From assembly GCF_003946865.1 (NCBI RefSeq), contig NZ_QXTH01000002.1:310001-374000 (forward strand): DNA of 64,000 nt, in the 5' to 3' direction. This document shows positions 8,414 to 17,168 of this stretch, one piece after another (position 1 is the stretch's first letter; every line of letters starts with the position of its first letter). The notes under the pieces are model-generated. The model was given only the letters and a program-made list of their open reading frames with translations, ran no database searches and was not told the DNA's origin. Made by a program: the position numbers and the translations under genes. Source of the stretch: Antribacter gilvus (GTDB taxonomy: Bacteria; Actinomycetota; Actinomycetes; Actinomycetales; Cellulomonadaceae).

Positions 8414-11400
8414 CGGGTCCTCCGGCGCGCGACGGGCAGCGCGAGCATCGCGAACGCCACGAGCGTGATGCCCGCGACGGCCAGCCACAGCGGCCGGTAG
8501 GCGGTGGTGTGGGCGACCACGAGACGCCCGCCCTCAGCCCCCAGGGCGAACGCCTGGAGCCCTTCCGCGCCCGGCACCTCGACCGGGTCGAGCCGGCGCC
8601 CGTCCAGGGTGGCCCCCCAGCCCGGGCCTGCGGCCTCGGCGAGCACGACGACGCGCGCGGCGTCACCGGGGTCCACCGCTGCCCGGACCTCGGCTCCTCT
8701 CGACGGCAGCACGGCGACCACGCCGGCCGACGGCACCTCGACCCGGGCCCAGCCCGGCTCCGGCCCCGTCTCCGGGGCCACCCGCCACACCGTCACGGCC
8801 TGACCCTCCGTGACCCGGGAGAGCCCCGGGACCAGGTCCAGCGTGGCGACCAGGTCGGCGCCGGCCTCGTCCGCCGACCGCACCTGGACCGCCCCGATCC
8901 CCAGGGCCGCGAGCCGGGGGCCCAGGTCCTGGGCGGCGCCCCGGGCGAGCTCGGCGACGAGGACGTCGAGCGCGGCGTCAGCCGGGCCGGGCGGTACGGC
9001 CGCCGCGGCGGCGGACGCGTCGAGCAGCTGGGTCCCGTCCCCGCGCAGCGGGGTGTACGTCACCACCCCGTCCGGTCCGGACCTGACCTCCAGCACCCTC
9101 GCCTGCCGGGGTGGCGCCTGCATCTGCCGCCCGACGGCGGGGACCACCGGCTCGGCCGTCGCGTGGAGCGCGTGCCCCGGACGCGCGCTCCCGGAGCCGT
9201 CGACGGCCCACACCGTCACCACGGCCACCGGAGCCACGACCGCGAGCGTCCCGAGCACGCCGACACCCACGAGGCGCGCAGTCCGGCCCGCACCGCGCAG
9301 CCGGTCCTGGCGGGTCGGCCGGGCGTCGGGGGCCGGCGTGCGGTCGCCGGCCACGGCCGAGCCTGCCCCGAGCGGTGACGGGGCGCCCCGCAGGGCCGCT
9401 GCCCCGAGTCCGAGCAGGAGCAGCGACAGCCCGGGCCCGGCCCAGGCCGACCCGTCCCGCGCGACCTGCTGCGCGAGCACCGCCACGCCGAGCCCGACGG
9501 CGGCCACCAGCCAGCCGGTGCGGGACGCCGCGCCGTCCCGGCGGAACAGCGCGACGACCGCGAGCAGGACCACCACAGCCCCGGCCAGGTACGGCACCGC
9601 CGCCGCGACGAACGCCGCTGCCGCCCCGCTACCGAGGACGTCGGCGGGGAACCAGGCTGCGGGCGGGGCGGGCCAGCCGAGCAGGAGGTGCCACCCCGCC
9701 CCGCCCGTCCCGGCGGTGGACGTGCCCGAGAGGGGTTCGGCGAGCAGCAGGCGCCAGCCGCCGTCGCCGCGGACGGCGGCCCACCACAGCGGGGTGCCGG
9801 CCACCACCGCCGGGAGGAGTGCCAGGGCGAGGTACCGCCGTCGGCGGCGCACCGCCAGGGCTGCGCCCGCCAGCACCACGACGGCCGCGGGCAGCAGCAC
9901 GGGGGCACCGGACACGGCGAGGGCCAGCAGGAGCCCCGCCGCTCCCGCGGCGCCCAGCGAGACCCCGGCGGGCACCGCCGCCCGACCGTGCCGGGTGCGG
10001 TCCGCCCAGGCCTCCTCGGTGCGGGCCTCGGGCACGTCCACGACGTCGACCGCGTGCGCACCGACGGCACGGGCGAGCGCGAGCGCCACCCACGGAAGCA
10101 CGAGGTGCGCCACGAGCGCCCCGAGCCGCCCGGTGCCGACGGCGACGAGCAGGGCCGGCGCCCCGAGCCAGAGCAGCGCAGCCCACGCCCGCAGCCACGG
10201 CGACCTCGTCACGGCTCCGGCGGCGGCCCAGCCTCCCGCGGCCGCGAGCGGGAACGCGAGCAGGAAGACCCCGTGCACCGCGGTCTGCAGCGAGCCCCCG
10301 GTCAGGGCGGCGAGCCCGGCCAGGGGCAGGAGGAGGGGGTCTGCCGGGGCTGCGGCCCCGAGACCGTCCAGGACCCACCCTGAGGTGGCGGCCGACCACA
10401 CGTCCCCGACGGTGCCGCCCGCGGGCAGGAGCGCCCCTCCGACGAGGCGCCCACCGGCCGTCAGGGTGCCGACGGCGGGTCCGAACACGGCGACGGCGAG
10501 CGCGGTGGCAGCCAGGAGCACCGTCACGAGGGCCGTGCGGCGGCGAGCGGCGAGGCGGCGGAGCTCGACCTGCTCGAGGTCGGACGGGGCGGTTCCCGTA
10601 CGGTGCAGCTCCGCACGGGCGAGGCGGCGGTCACGTCGCTCGGCCCAGACGTCGCGCCACGAGGCCGTCAGCGGACGCAGCACCCCCCGCGGCACGACGC
10701 GGGTCCGTGCCGCGTTGCGCCGGGCCCGCGCGAGCGGCACCACCCGGGACAGCACCCACAGCGGTGCCAGGAGCTCGTCCCGGGCGTGCCCGGGCTGCTT
10801 GAGGGCCAGCCGGTACGCGGCCTGGACCGGCGCCCAGAGGACCATCGCCACCGCGGCGACCGGCACCAGGGCCGGGTGGGCCCAGGCCAGCCGCTGGTAG
10901 AGCTGTGCGCGCCGCCGGGCACCTCGCCCGTGGCTGCGGGCCGCGTCGCGCCCGCGCAGCCCCAGGAGCGAGGCCTGGGCGTGCCGCACCACGGCCTGCG
11001 GGACGACGACGACCCGGTGCCCCGCCAGCCGGACGCGGCGGCAGAAGTCGGTGGAGTCCCCGTACGGGCCGGGCTCCGGGTCGGTGCCCCGGAGCGTCGC
11101 CCACACCTGGGTCCGGACCAGCGCGCCGGCGAGGCCGACTGCGAGGACGTCCTCGGTCGCGTCGTGCTGGCCCTGGTCGATCTCGGTGTGGTCGACGCCG
11201 GTGGTGCGGCGGCCGAGCCGGGTGACGGTGTGGCCGACCTCGAGGAGGACGCCGCGGTCGGACTCGGCCGGGTCGAGGGGGGCGCCGTCGGGCGCGAGCT
11301 CCCAACGGCGCTGCTTGCAGCCCGCCACCGCGACGGCGGCGGAGTGCTCGATCGCGCGCATCAGGGCCGCCAGCGCGCCGGGCGCCGGTGCGCAGTCGTC

Positions 11401-11769
11401 GTGGAGCAGCCAGATCCAGCCCCGCTCGGGGACGCCGGCTGCGGCCAGGGCCGCGTCGACGCCCTCGCCGAACGTGCGGGCGCCGGCGCCCGCGACGAAC
11501 CGGGCGTCGCCCAGCTGGAGGTCGAGGTGGGCCGAGGTGGCGGGGGCCGTGTCGACGTCCACGACCACGACCGCGTCGGGGGCGTACGTCTGCGCGCGCA
11601 CCGCGGCGAGCGTGGCCGCGAGGTACGGGCTGCGGCCGCGCGTGACCACCACCGCGGTCACCGTGACGACCACCGGCACAGAGCCGGTGACTGCCACCAC
11701 GGCACCCAGCGACGGGTCGACGGGGGACTCGAGGTCCGTGCGTGGAGCGATCATCTCGCTCCACATCAT
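8410..11769 (-). CDS. Large membrane glycosyltransferase (GT2 domain plus multi-TM)
   Basis: The 1119-residue protein has an N-terminal GT-A fold GT2 domain (about 35-260; LLHDDCAP as the acidic metal-binding region). A dozen or so membrane segments follow (about 320-830), then an exported C-terminal domain and a final membrane helix before RRRTR. It presumably transfers sugar from a nucleotide or lipid donor during cell-envelope glycan assembly. Start is uncertain: ATG 11769 is the longest, and ATG 11754 has GGAG 4 nt upstream. It is coupled to DUF5719 and lies downstream of whiB2, 46 nt away. Confidence 0.85.
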   Translation of the reverse strand: MMWSEMIAPRTDLESPVDPSLGAVVAVTGSVPVVVTVTAVVVTRGRSPYLAATLAAVRAQTYAPDAVVVVDVDTAPATSAHLDLQLGDARFVAGAGARTFGEGVDAALAAAGVPERGWIWLLHDDCAPAPGALAALMRAIEHSAAVAVAGCKQRRWELAPDGAPLDPAESDRGVLLEVGHTVTRLGRRTTGVDHTEIDQGQHDATEDVLAVGLAGALVRTQVWATLRGTDPEPGPYGDSTDFCRRVRLAGHRVVVVPQAVVRHAQASLLGLRGRDAARSHGRGARRRAQLYQRLAWAHPALVPVAAVAMVLWAPVQAAYRLALKQPGHARDELLAPLWVLSRVVPLARARRNAARTRVVPRGVLRPLTASWRDVWAERRDRRLARAELHRTGTAPSDLEQVELRRLAARRRTALVTVLLAATALAVAVFGPAVGTLTAGGRLVGGALLPAGGTVGDVWSAATSGWVLDGLGAAAPADPLLLPLAGLAALTGGSLQTAVHGVFLLAFPLAAAGGWAAAGAVTRSPWLRAWAALLWLGAPALLVAVGTGRLGALVAHLVLPWVALALARAVGAHAVDVVDVPEARTEEAWADRTRHGRAAVPAGVSLGAAGAAGLLLALAVSGAPVLLPAAVVVLAGAALAVRRRRRYLALALLPAVVAGTPLWWAAVRGDGGWRLLLAEPLSGTSTAGTGGAGWHLLLGWPAPPAAWFPADVLGSGAAAAFVAAAVPYLAGAVVVLLAVVALFRRDGAASRTGWLVAAVGLGVAVLAQQVARDGSAWAGPGLSLLLLGLGAAALRGAPSPLGAGSAVAGDRTPAPDARPTRQDRLRGAGRTARLVGVGVLGTLAVVAPVAVVTVWAVDGSGSARPGHALHATAEPVVPAVGRQMQAPPRQARVLEVRSGPDGVVTYTPLRGDGTQLLDASAAAAAVPPGPADAALDVLVAELARGAAQDLGPRLAALGIGAVQVRSADEAGADLVATLDLVPGLSRVTEGQAVTVWRVAPETGPEPGWARVEVPSAGVVAVLPSRGAEVRAAVDPGDAARVVVLAEAAGPGWGATLDGRRLDPVEVPGAEGLQAFALGAEGGRLVVAHTTAYRPLWLAVAGITLVAFAMLALPVARRRTR

Positions 11770-11815
11770 GCGTTCCCGCCCTGCCGACGCGTGGGACGTG
11801 GTCCCCGGCGCGTCG

Positions 11816-12145
11816 TCAGACGGCGCGCCGCTTGAGCTTGCGCCGCTCGCGCTCCGAGAGCCCGCCCCAGATGCCGAACCGCTCGTCGTTCGCCAGCGCG
11901 TAGTCGAGGCACTCGGCCCGGACCTCGCAGCCCTGGCAGACCTTCTTCGCCTCGCGCGTGGACCCGCCCTTCTCCGGGAAGAAGGCCTCGGGATCCGTCT
12001 GGGCGCACAGCGCCCGCTCCTGCCAGCCGAGCAGCGAGTCGTCCATCACCGGCTCGCCGAACAGCGGCAGCACGGGCGCGACGCGCTCCGGGCGGCGCCC
12101 GACGTCCGACCCGAGTCCCACGTCTCCATCCAGCATGTTCCACAT
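11816..12145 (-). CDS. whiB2: WhiB-family iron-sulfur regulator, WhiB2/WhiB type
   Basis: A 109-residue DNA-binding transcription factor expected to hold a [4Fe-4S] cluster. Cys47, Cys70, Cys73 and Cys79 form the C-x22-C-x2-C-x5-C ligand set. GIWGG (about 91-95) is the sigma-binding turn, and ERRKLKRR is the basic C-terminal DNA-binding tail. ATG 12145 is preferred because GGAGGGG lies 6 nt upstream; that sequence would sit inside the coding region if ATG 12160 were used. Position beside the DUF3499/metallopeptidase genes matches mycobacterial whiB2, an essential septation and cell-division regulator. Confidence 0.93.
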   Translation of the reverse strand: MWNMLDGDVGLGSDVGRRPERVAPVLPLFGEPVMDDSLLGWQERALCAQTDPEAFFPEKGGSTREAKKVCQGCEVRAECLDYALANDERFGIWGGLSERERRKLKRRAV

Positions 12146-12203
12146 GGTGTGCCCCTCCATGCCGTCTTACGTGATGCGTTCTTACGAAAACTGCATACCT
12201 GGA

Positions 12204-12232
12204 ATTACACGCGTGTCGTCTGGAGTCGTCAA
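12204..12232 (-). promoter_or_regulatory. SigA-type promoter of whiB2
   Basis: On the minus strand TTGACG (12227-12232), a 17-nt spacer and TGTAAT (12204-12209) match the housekeeping consensus closely. The start site would fall near 12197, giving a leader of about 50 nt before ATG 12145. The gap is unusually AT-rich for this DNA. Confidence 0.72.
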
Positions 12233-12283
12233 GCGGAAGTGTGCTATCGATCCCGATCTACACGGGGAGTTCACCATCCCTAT

Positions 12284-12303
12284 GACCTGCAACGGTGCAG
12301 GTC
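12284..12303. promoter_or_regulatory. Palindromic candidate operator between whiB2 and TIGR03089 gene
   Basis: Perfect 8-bp arms GACCTGCA and TGCAGGTC separated by 4 nt, placed about 50 bp upstream of the whiB2 -35 box and about 90 bp upstream of the TIGR03089 -10 box. A dimeric regulator site is possible; the factor is unknown. Confidence 0.45.
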
Positions 12304-12364
12304 CGCAACAGGTTCCGTACTGCAAGAGACGCTTGAGGAACGAGTTTCGTACCAGGTGTGGGGA

Positions 12365-12396
12365 AGAAACTTTCTGCAGCCCCCTCGGCCTACGCT
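12365..12396 (+). promoter_or_regulatory. Promoter of the TIGR03089 gene with AGAAACTTT element
   Basis: AGAAACTTT (12365-12373) is followed after exactly 17 nt by TACGCT (12391-12396), which lies 6 nt before ATG 12403. The same AGAAACTTT-N17-nACGCT arrangement occurs upstream of whiB1 at 62926-62957. AGAAACTTTCT is itself a palindrome. Confidence 0.55.
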
Positions 12397-12402
12397 GAGG
12401 CC

Positions 12403-13143
12403 ATGCCCGTCGCACCTGTCACCGCCCTGCTCGACCGCCTCCTCCACGAACCCGGACGCCCGCGCCTCACCTGGTACGGGGACGACGGGGAACGGGTCGA
12501 GCTCTCGGGCGCCGTCCTGGGCAACTGGGTCAGCAAGACGGTCAACCTCCTCGTCGAGGAGTTCGACGCCGGCCCCGGCACGGCTGTCGCACTCGACCTG
12601 CCGGTGCACTGGCGCACCGCCGTCTGGGCCCTCGCGACCTGGCGCTGCGGGGCCGCCGTCGTCGTGCCCGACGCCGGCGCGACGCCCTCCGCCGACGTCG
12701 TCGTCACGGACCGCCCCGCTCCCTGGGCGGACCACGCCGGCGAGCTCGTGGTCGTGTCGCTGCCCGCCCTCGCCCGCCGGTTCGACGGCAGCCTCCCCGC
12801 CGGGGCGATCGACGCCGCCTCGGCGGTCATGACGTACGGCGACGTCATCGGCTGGGTGCCCGACGCGGACCCGGCCGCGCCCGCTCTCGCGGCCGGGCCG
12901 GACGAGGCCGTCCCCCACGCGGACCTGGTCCCTGCCCTTCCGGGGCAGGGCGAGCGGGTCCTGGTCGACGGGCGCGACCCTGTCGACCAGGTGCTCCGCG
13001 GCCTGCTCGCGGTATGGGCGGGCGACGGCTCCGTGGTCCTCACCTCCCCGGGTACGGCCGCCGCGCTGGAGACCGACGCCGCCCGCCGGGACCGGCTCGT
13101 CGCGAGCGAGCGCGTCACGTCCGGCGGGCTGCTCGCACCGTGA
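12403..13143 (+). CDS. TIGR03089 family protein
   Basis: A 246-residue conserved actinobacterial protein that resembles the N-terminal part of AMP-forming acyl-CoA synthetases (acyl/substrate-binding half) without the full adenylation motifs. Function is unknown. ATG 12403 is used because the family usually starts with a short Ala/Val/Leu helix such as VTALLDRLL, and TACGCT lies 6 nt upstream. It is divergent from whiB2. The next gene begins 3 nt after the stop. Confidence 0.85.
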   Translation: MPVAPVTALLDRLLHEPGRPRLTWYGDDGERVELSGAVLGNWVSKTVNLLVEEFDAGPGTAVALDLPVHWRTAVWALATWRCGAAVVVPDAGATPSADVVVTDRPAPWADHAGELVVVSLPALARRFDGSLPAGAIDAASAVMTYGDVIGWVPDADPAAPALAAGPDEAVPHADLVPALPGQGERVLVDGRDPVDQVLRGLLAVWAGDGSVVLTSPGTAAALETDAARRDRLVASERVTSGGLLAP

Positions 13144-13145
13144 CC

Positions 13146-14522
13146 ATGCCCGCACACCTGTCCCACCGCACAGAGCGCTGGGCCGTCACCTGGTCGGTGC
13201 TCGCGGGAGTCCTGTTCGCCCTGACCCAGACGTTCGCCGTGGCACCCTTCGCGTCGGCCGACGAGTCGGCCCACGTGGACTACGCCTACCAGGTCTGGCA
13301 CGGCGGTCTGCCGGTCTTCGAAGAAGGGCTCGTCCTCGACCCGCCCCTGGGCTTCGTGCCACCGGTGCAGTGGACCGCCCAGCACCCCCCGCTCTACTAC
13401 CTCCTGCTCGCGCCGGCGGTCGGGCCGCTCGTCGATGCCGGCCGGCACGACCTGGCCGCCTACGCCGGGCGCGCCTGCAGCGTGCTGCTCCTCATGGCGT
13501 TCGTCGTGGCCGCGTGGTGGGCGGCCCGGCAGGTCACCCGTCCTGACAGCCCTCTGCCGGCTGCCGTCGCCCTGGTCGTGGCGTGCTCCGCCTGGGCGGT
13601 GCGCCTCGGTGGGTCCGCCTACAACGACCTCCTCGCCGCTCTCCTCGTGACGGTCCTGATCGGGCTTACGGCCCGGGCTCTGCGCGACGGGCTGCACGGG
13701 CGGCTCGTCGCAGCGCTCACGCTCGTGGCGGCGGCGACCTCCCTGACCCGAGCCGCCGCGCTCGTGCTGGCCGTGGTCTGCATCGGCGTGACGGTCCTCG
13801 CCAGCCTGTTCTCCAGGCAGTCGCCCACGCGGCACACGATCGCGCTCGCGGTCTCCGCGCCGGCCGCCGTGCTCCTCGCCTCGGGCTGGTTCTACCTCCG
13901 GAACCACCGGCTGACCGGCAGCCTCACCGGCGGGCACCCCGACTGGGCGGCCGAGCACCTCGGACGCACGACACGGACGTTCTGGGAAGCCGTGACGGAC
14001 TACGGGACGTGGTTGCACCTGCTCGACGTCTACCTGTGGGGCGGGTTCCTTCCGTTGAACACCGGAGCGGTGCTGCTCCTCCTCGTGCCCGCAGCCTTCG
14101 TGGCGGGCGCGACCCTGGTACGACGACGGTACGGAACGTCCCGGACCGTCGTCGCCGACGCCAGGGCCGCGGCCCTCGCCCTCGTCCCCGTCACGGCGGC
14201 CGCGCTCCTGCTGCAGGTCGCCTACACGACGACGAGCGGGGCGTCCAACCCCCGGTACCTCCTCCCCGTCCTCGTGCCGCTGTCGCTGGTCGTGGCCGCG
14301 TTCATGGCCCTCCGGCCGTGGCTCACCGTCTCGCTGTGGGTCGTCGTGGTGCTGGTCGACTTCGGCGCGTGGCTCGCGGGTCGCATGGCCCTGCCCCCGG
14401 GCGCCGGCTACCCCGCCATGACCGACGTCGCGCTCGTCACCGGCTGGTCGGCGGCCGCGGCTGCGCTGGTCGCCGCGACGCTCGTCGTGCTCACGATCCG
14501 GCGGGCCCCGGTCCAGCACTGA
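13146..14522 (+). CDS. GT-C type polytopic membrane glycosyltransferase (putative)
   Basis: A 458-residue membrane protein with about ten hydrophobic segments. The first extracytoplasmic loop carries an acidic ADESAH motif right after the first membrane helix, the usual place of the catalytic Asp/Glu of polyprenol-phosphate-sugar-dependent GT-C enzymes. A later loop has QHPPLYYLL, shared with the convergent neighbour at 14491-16125. Donor and acceptor are unknown. ATG 13146 is 3 nt after the TIGR03089 stop; GTG 13140 overlapping that stop is an alternative. Its 3' end overlaps the convergent gene by 32 nt. Confidence 0.75.
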   Translation: MPAHLSHRTERWAVTWSVLAGVLFALTQTFAVAPFASADESAHVDYAYQVWHGGLPVFEEGLVLDPPLGFVPPVQWTAQHPPLYYLLLAPAVGPLVDAGRHDLAAYAGRACSVLLLMAFVVAAWWAARQVTRPDSPLPAAVALVVACSAWAVRLGGSAYNDLLAALLVTVLIGLTARALRDGLHGRLVAALTLVAAATSLTRAAALVLAVVCIGVTVLASLFSRQSPTRHTIALAVSAPAAVLLASGWFYLRNHRLTGSLTGGHPDWAAEHLGRTTRTFWEAVTDYGTWLHLLDVYLWGGFLPLNTGAVLLLLVPAAFVAGATLVRRRYGTSRTVVADARAAALALVPVTAAALLLQVAYTTTSGASNPRYLLPVLVPLSLVVAAFMALRPWLTVSLWVVVVLVDFGAWLAGRMALPPGAGYPAMTDVALVTGWSAAAAALVAATLVVLTIRRAPVQH

Positions 14523-16125
14523 CCAGACCCGGTCCGCCGTCTCCGGCGCGTTCCGGGCGGCCTCGGAGGAGCGCGGCGGCCAGCACGGCCGCCAGGCCGA
14601 CGACGGGCACTGCCGCGACGGCGATACCGAGCCCCGCCCCGCCGAGCGGGCTCCACGCCTCCCAGCGCACCAGCGCGTCCGCCACGGAGTCGCCCGGGCC
14701 GCGGTACATCGTCACGAGCCCGAAGCACAGCCCGCCGATCGCCACGACCAGTCCGGCGAGGACGACCAGCGGCAGCACGGCGGCGGTCCGTCGCTCCGAC
14801 CTGCGCAGGCAGGTCCAGGCCCCGGTGGCGGCGACGGCTGCGACCGCCACGGTCGCCCCGAAGAGGTACCGGCCCTGGATGCCCGCGTACCAGCCGTGCG
14901 CCTCGTAGAAGGACCAGGCGTTCACCAGGACCGTCAGCGCGACGAGGGCCGGGAAGCCGAGGAGGACCGCAGCCCGCCGGCGAAGGCCTGGCACGATCAG
15001 CGGCACCACGCACAGAGCCACGCAGGCCACGCCCGCCGCGACGACGTACGGCGTCGGCGCCCGCAGCTCGAGCCAGCCCAGGTCGCCGACCGACGACCGC
15101 AGGAGCCGCCACACCGCCGTCGACCAGAACTCCCAGGCTCCTCCGGGCTCGCGGTCCTCGAACCGCTGCCCCATGCCGTCCGGCTGGACCGTACCGTGCA
15201 CGACGATGTTCCGGAGCCACCACCAGCCCCCGACGACGAAGGCGATGCCCAGGGCCGAGGCGACCCGTCCGAGCCGGGCCCCGAGGCCCCGCTCCCCCGG
15301 GGCGAGCAGGTAGGCGGCCACCACCACGGGCAGCGCCAGCCCCGCCATGACCTTCGTCAGGAGCCCCAGACCCAGGGTCAGGCCCAGGACGGCCGCGGTG
15401 CGGTACCGGAGGTCGCCCGTGAGCACCCGCACGCACAGCCAGACGGTCACCGCCCCGGTGAGCGCCATGAGGGAGTCGTTCGTGACGCTCCCGAGCACGT
15501 GGCCGACCTGCGGCGCGAACAGCACGAGCGAGGCGGCCACCAGCCCGGCCGCGGCCGAGCCCGTGAGCCGCCGGGCCGCCGTGGCGGCGAGCGGCACGAC
15601 AGGCAGCACGAGGACGACGCTGAGCAGCCGCAGGGCCAGGAGCTGCAGGTCCCACCGCGCGTCGGCGAGACCCGTGAGCCGGAGGAACGCCGCCGCGACC
15701 GCGTAGTACAGGGGCGGGTGCTGCGTCATCTGGTCCGTCGTCGAGACAGCGACAGGTGTGCCCGGTGGCGGCGTCGGGACCCCGACCCGTGACCGCTCGG
15801 CCACGGGCGGCGGCGCGACGTCGACGAACTGCGCCCGGTCGGGCCGGTCGTGGTAGCGACCCGGCAGGTCCGTCGTCACGGCCGCCTGCACCTGCGCCCG
15901 GAGCACCGCCGGTGCCATCGTGGCCTGGCCGGGGGCGGGCCAGCCGCCCCCGTGCGCCAGCCGGACCACGCTGTTGAGGTGCTGCGCCTCGTCGGGTGCG
16001 CGGAACGGCGGCGTGAGCACCGCCCACGACACGGCGACCGCCGTGACCAGAGCGGTGAGGAGGACCAGAACCACGCCACAGGTCGGAGCCGGTCGCCGCG
16101 CCGCCGCTCGGGCACTCGAGTGCAC
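14491..16125 (-). CDS. DUF2142/GT-C type membrane protein
   Basis: A 544-residue polytopic protein with about eleven membrane segments. After the first helix it has APDEAQH, an acidic motif typical of DUF2142 and GT-C glycosyltransferases, then a long external loop (about 50-120), and QHPPLYYAVAAAF before the second helix. It is paralogous in layout to the gene at 13146-14522, on which it converges. It probably uses a polyprenol-linked sugar to decorate a surface glycan. The GTG start at 16125 is the last one before the divergent wbbL-like gene. Confidence 0.75.
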   Translation of the reverse strand: MHSSARAAARRPAPTCGVVLVLLTALVTAVAVSWAVLTPPFRAPDEAQHLNSVVRLAHGGGWPAPGQATMAPAVLRAQVQAAVTTDLPGRYHDRPDRAQFVDVAPPPVAERSRVGVPTPPPGTPVAVSTTDQMTQHPPLYYAVAAAFLRLTGLADARWDLQLLALRLLSVVLVLPVVPLAATAARRLTGSAAAGLVAASLVLFAPQVGHVLGSVTNDSLMALTGAVTVWLCVRVLTGDLRYRTAAVLGLTLGLGLLTKVMAGLALPVVVAAYLLAPGERGLGARLGRVASALGIAFVVGGWWWLRNIVVHGTVQPDGMGQRFEDREPGGAWEFWSTAVWRLLRSSVGDLGWLELRAPTPYVVAAGVACVALCVVPLIVPGLRRRAAVLLGFPALVALTVLVNAWSFYEAHGWYAGIQGRYLFGATVAVAAVAATGAWTCLRRSERRTAAVLPLVVLAGLVVAIGGLCFGLVTMYRGPGDSVADALVRWEAWSPLGGAGLGIAVAAVPVVGLAAVLAAALLRGRPERAGDGGPGLVSAGPGPAGS

Positions 16126-16206
16126 ACGACGACCGTACTGGACGCCCAGACGGTCCGGACCCCGCCCGCGGCGCCGCACCGTGCACGCGGCGGGGCCGTT
16201 CGTGGA

Positions 16207-16212
16207 TAGGCT
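16207..16212 (+). promoter_or_regulatory. -10 box for leaderless wbbL-like gene
   Basis: TAGGCT followed by 8 nt and ATG 16221. No ribosome-binding site is visible between them. Confidence 0.55.
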
Positions 16213-16220
16213 CCGTGCCG

Positions 16221-17147
16221 ATGAACACTCTTTCCGGCCCGCTGGGCGACGACGTCGCGGCCGCGGCACAGCCGGACGACGTCCGTGTCGTCTGCGTCGT
16301 CTTCAACCCGGGCGACGAGCTACGCGCCTTCCTCGACTCGGTGCACAAGGCGACCACCCGTCCGCTCGACGTGGTGCTGGTCAACAACGGCGGCCCGAGC
16401 ACAGCCCTCGACGAAGCCGTCGCCTCGGGGAGGGCACGGCTCCTCGAGGCGGGCGGCAACCTCGGCTACGGCGGCGGAGCGAACCGGGGTGCCGCCGGCT
16501 CCCGCGCCCGCTGGCTCGTCGTCGCCAACCCCGACCTGGAGTGGGAGCCCGGTTCTCTCGACGCGCTCGTCGACGCGGCCGTCCGCGTGCCCGCCGCCGG
16601 CGCCGTGGGACCGCGGATCCTCAACTCGGACGGCTCGGTCTACCCGTCCGCCCGGGCGCTCCCCTCGCTCGCCGTGGGCCTGGGGCACGCCCTGCTGCAC
16701 CGGGTCTGGTCGGGCAACCCCTGGTCCCGCCGGTACCAGCAGGCGAACGTCGCGGACCGTTCGGAGGAACGGCCTGTCGGCTGGCTGTCGGGCGCCTGCC
16801 TGCTGCTGCGGCCGGAGGCGTTCGCCGCCGTCGGCGGGTTCGACGAGAGGTACTTCATGTTCTTCGAGGACGTCGACCTCGGTGACCGCATCGGGCGAGC
16901 CGGCTGGCTCAACCTGTACGCACCGTCCGCGACGGTCACCCACCTGCAGGGAGCCTCGTGGAAGGCCACCCCGGCCCCGATGATCCGCGCGCACCACGCG
17001 AGCGCGCGGCGCTACCTGGTCGATCGGCACGACCGGTGGTACCAGGCCCCGTTGCGGTGGGCGATCGTCGCCGGCCTCTGGGTCCGGGAGCAGGTCGAGG
17101 TCGCGGCGGCACGGCGCGGGAAGAGTTCACCCGGCGGTAGTGCCTGA
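16221..17147 (+). CDS. wbbL: dTDP-rhamnosyltransferase, WbbL-like (GT2)
   Basis: A 308-residue GT2 enzyme whose motifs match mycobacterial WbbL closely, as I recall that protein: NLGYGGGANRG, VVANPDLEW, SVYPSAR, RPVGWLSGACLL, FDERYFMFFEDVDLGDR and a C-terminal DRH...APLRW. WbbL adds L-rhamnose to GlcNAc-PP-polyprenol, making the disaccharide linker that joins a wall glycan to peptidoglycan. rmlA lies 1.1 kb downstream and rmlD further on, consistent with the donor. ATG 16221 is used; GTG 16215 is possible. This gene identifies the locus as making a rhamnose-linked wall polymer. Confidence 0.85.
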   Translation: MNTLSGPLGDDVAAAAQPDDVRVVCVVFNPGDELRAFLDSVHKATTRPLDVVLVNNGGPSTALDEAVASGRARLLEAGGNLGYGGGANRGAAGSRARWLVVANPDLEWEPGSLDALVDAAVRVPAAGAVGPRILNSDGSVYPSARALPSLAVGLGHALLHRVWSGNPWSRRYQQANVADRSEERPVGWLSGACLLLRPEAFAAVGGFDERYFMFFEDVDLGDRIGRAGWLNLYAPSATVTHLQGASWKATPAPMIRAHHASARRYLVDRHDRWYQAPLRWAIVAGLWVREQVEVAAARRGKSSPGGSA

Positions 17148-17168
17148 AGCAACTGTGCAGGTCGGACA

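Noticed and set aside
5225-8500. Open frame of over 1000 codons on the + strand
   Set aside because: It runs across the metallopeptidase-family gene, the acyltransferase gene and the DUF5719 antisense, and has no domain of its own.
12390-14519. Open frame of 709 codons on the - strand
   Set aside because: Antisense to TIGR03089 and the GT-C gene; the composition is typical of a shadow frame.
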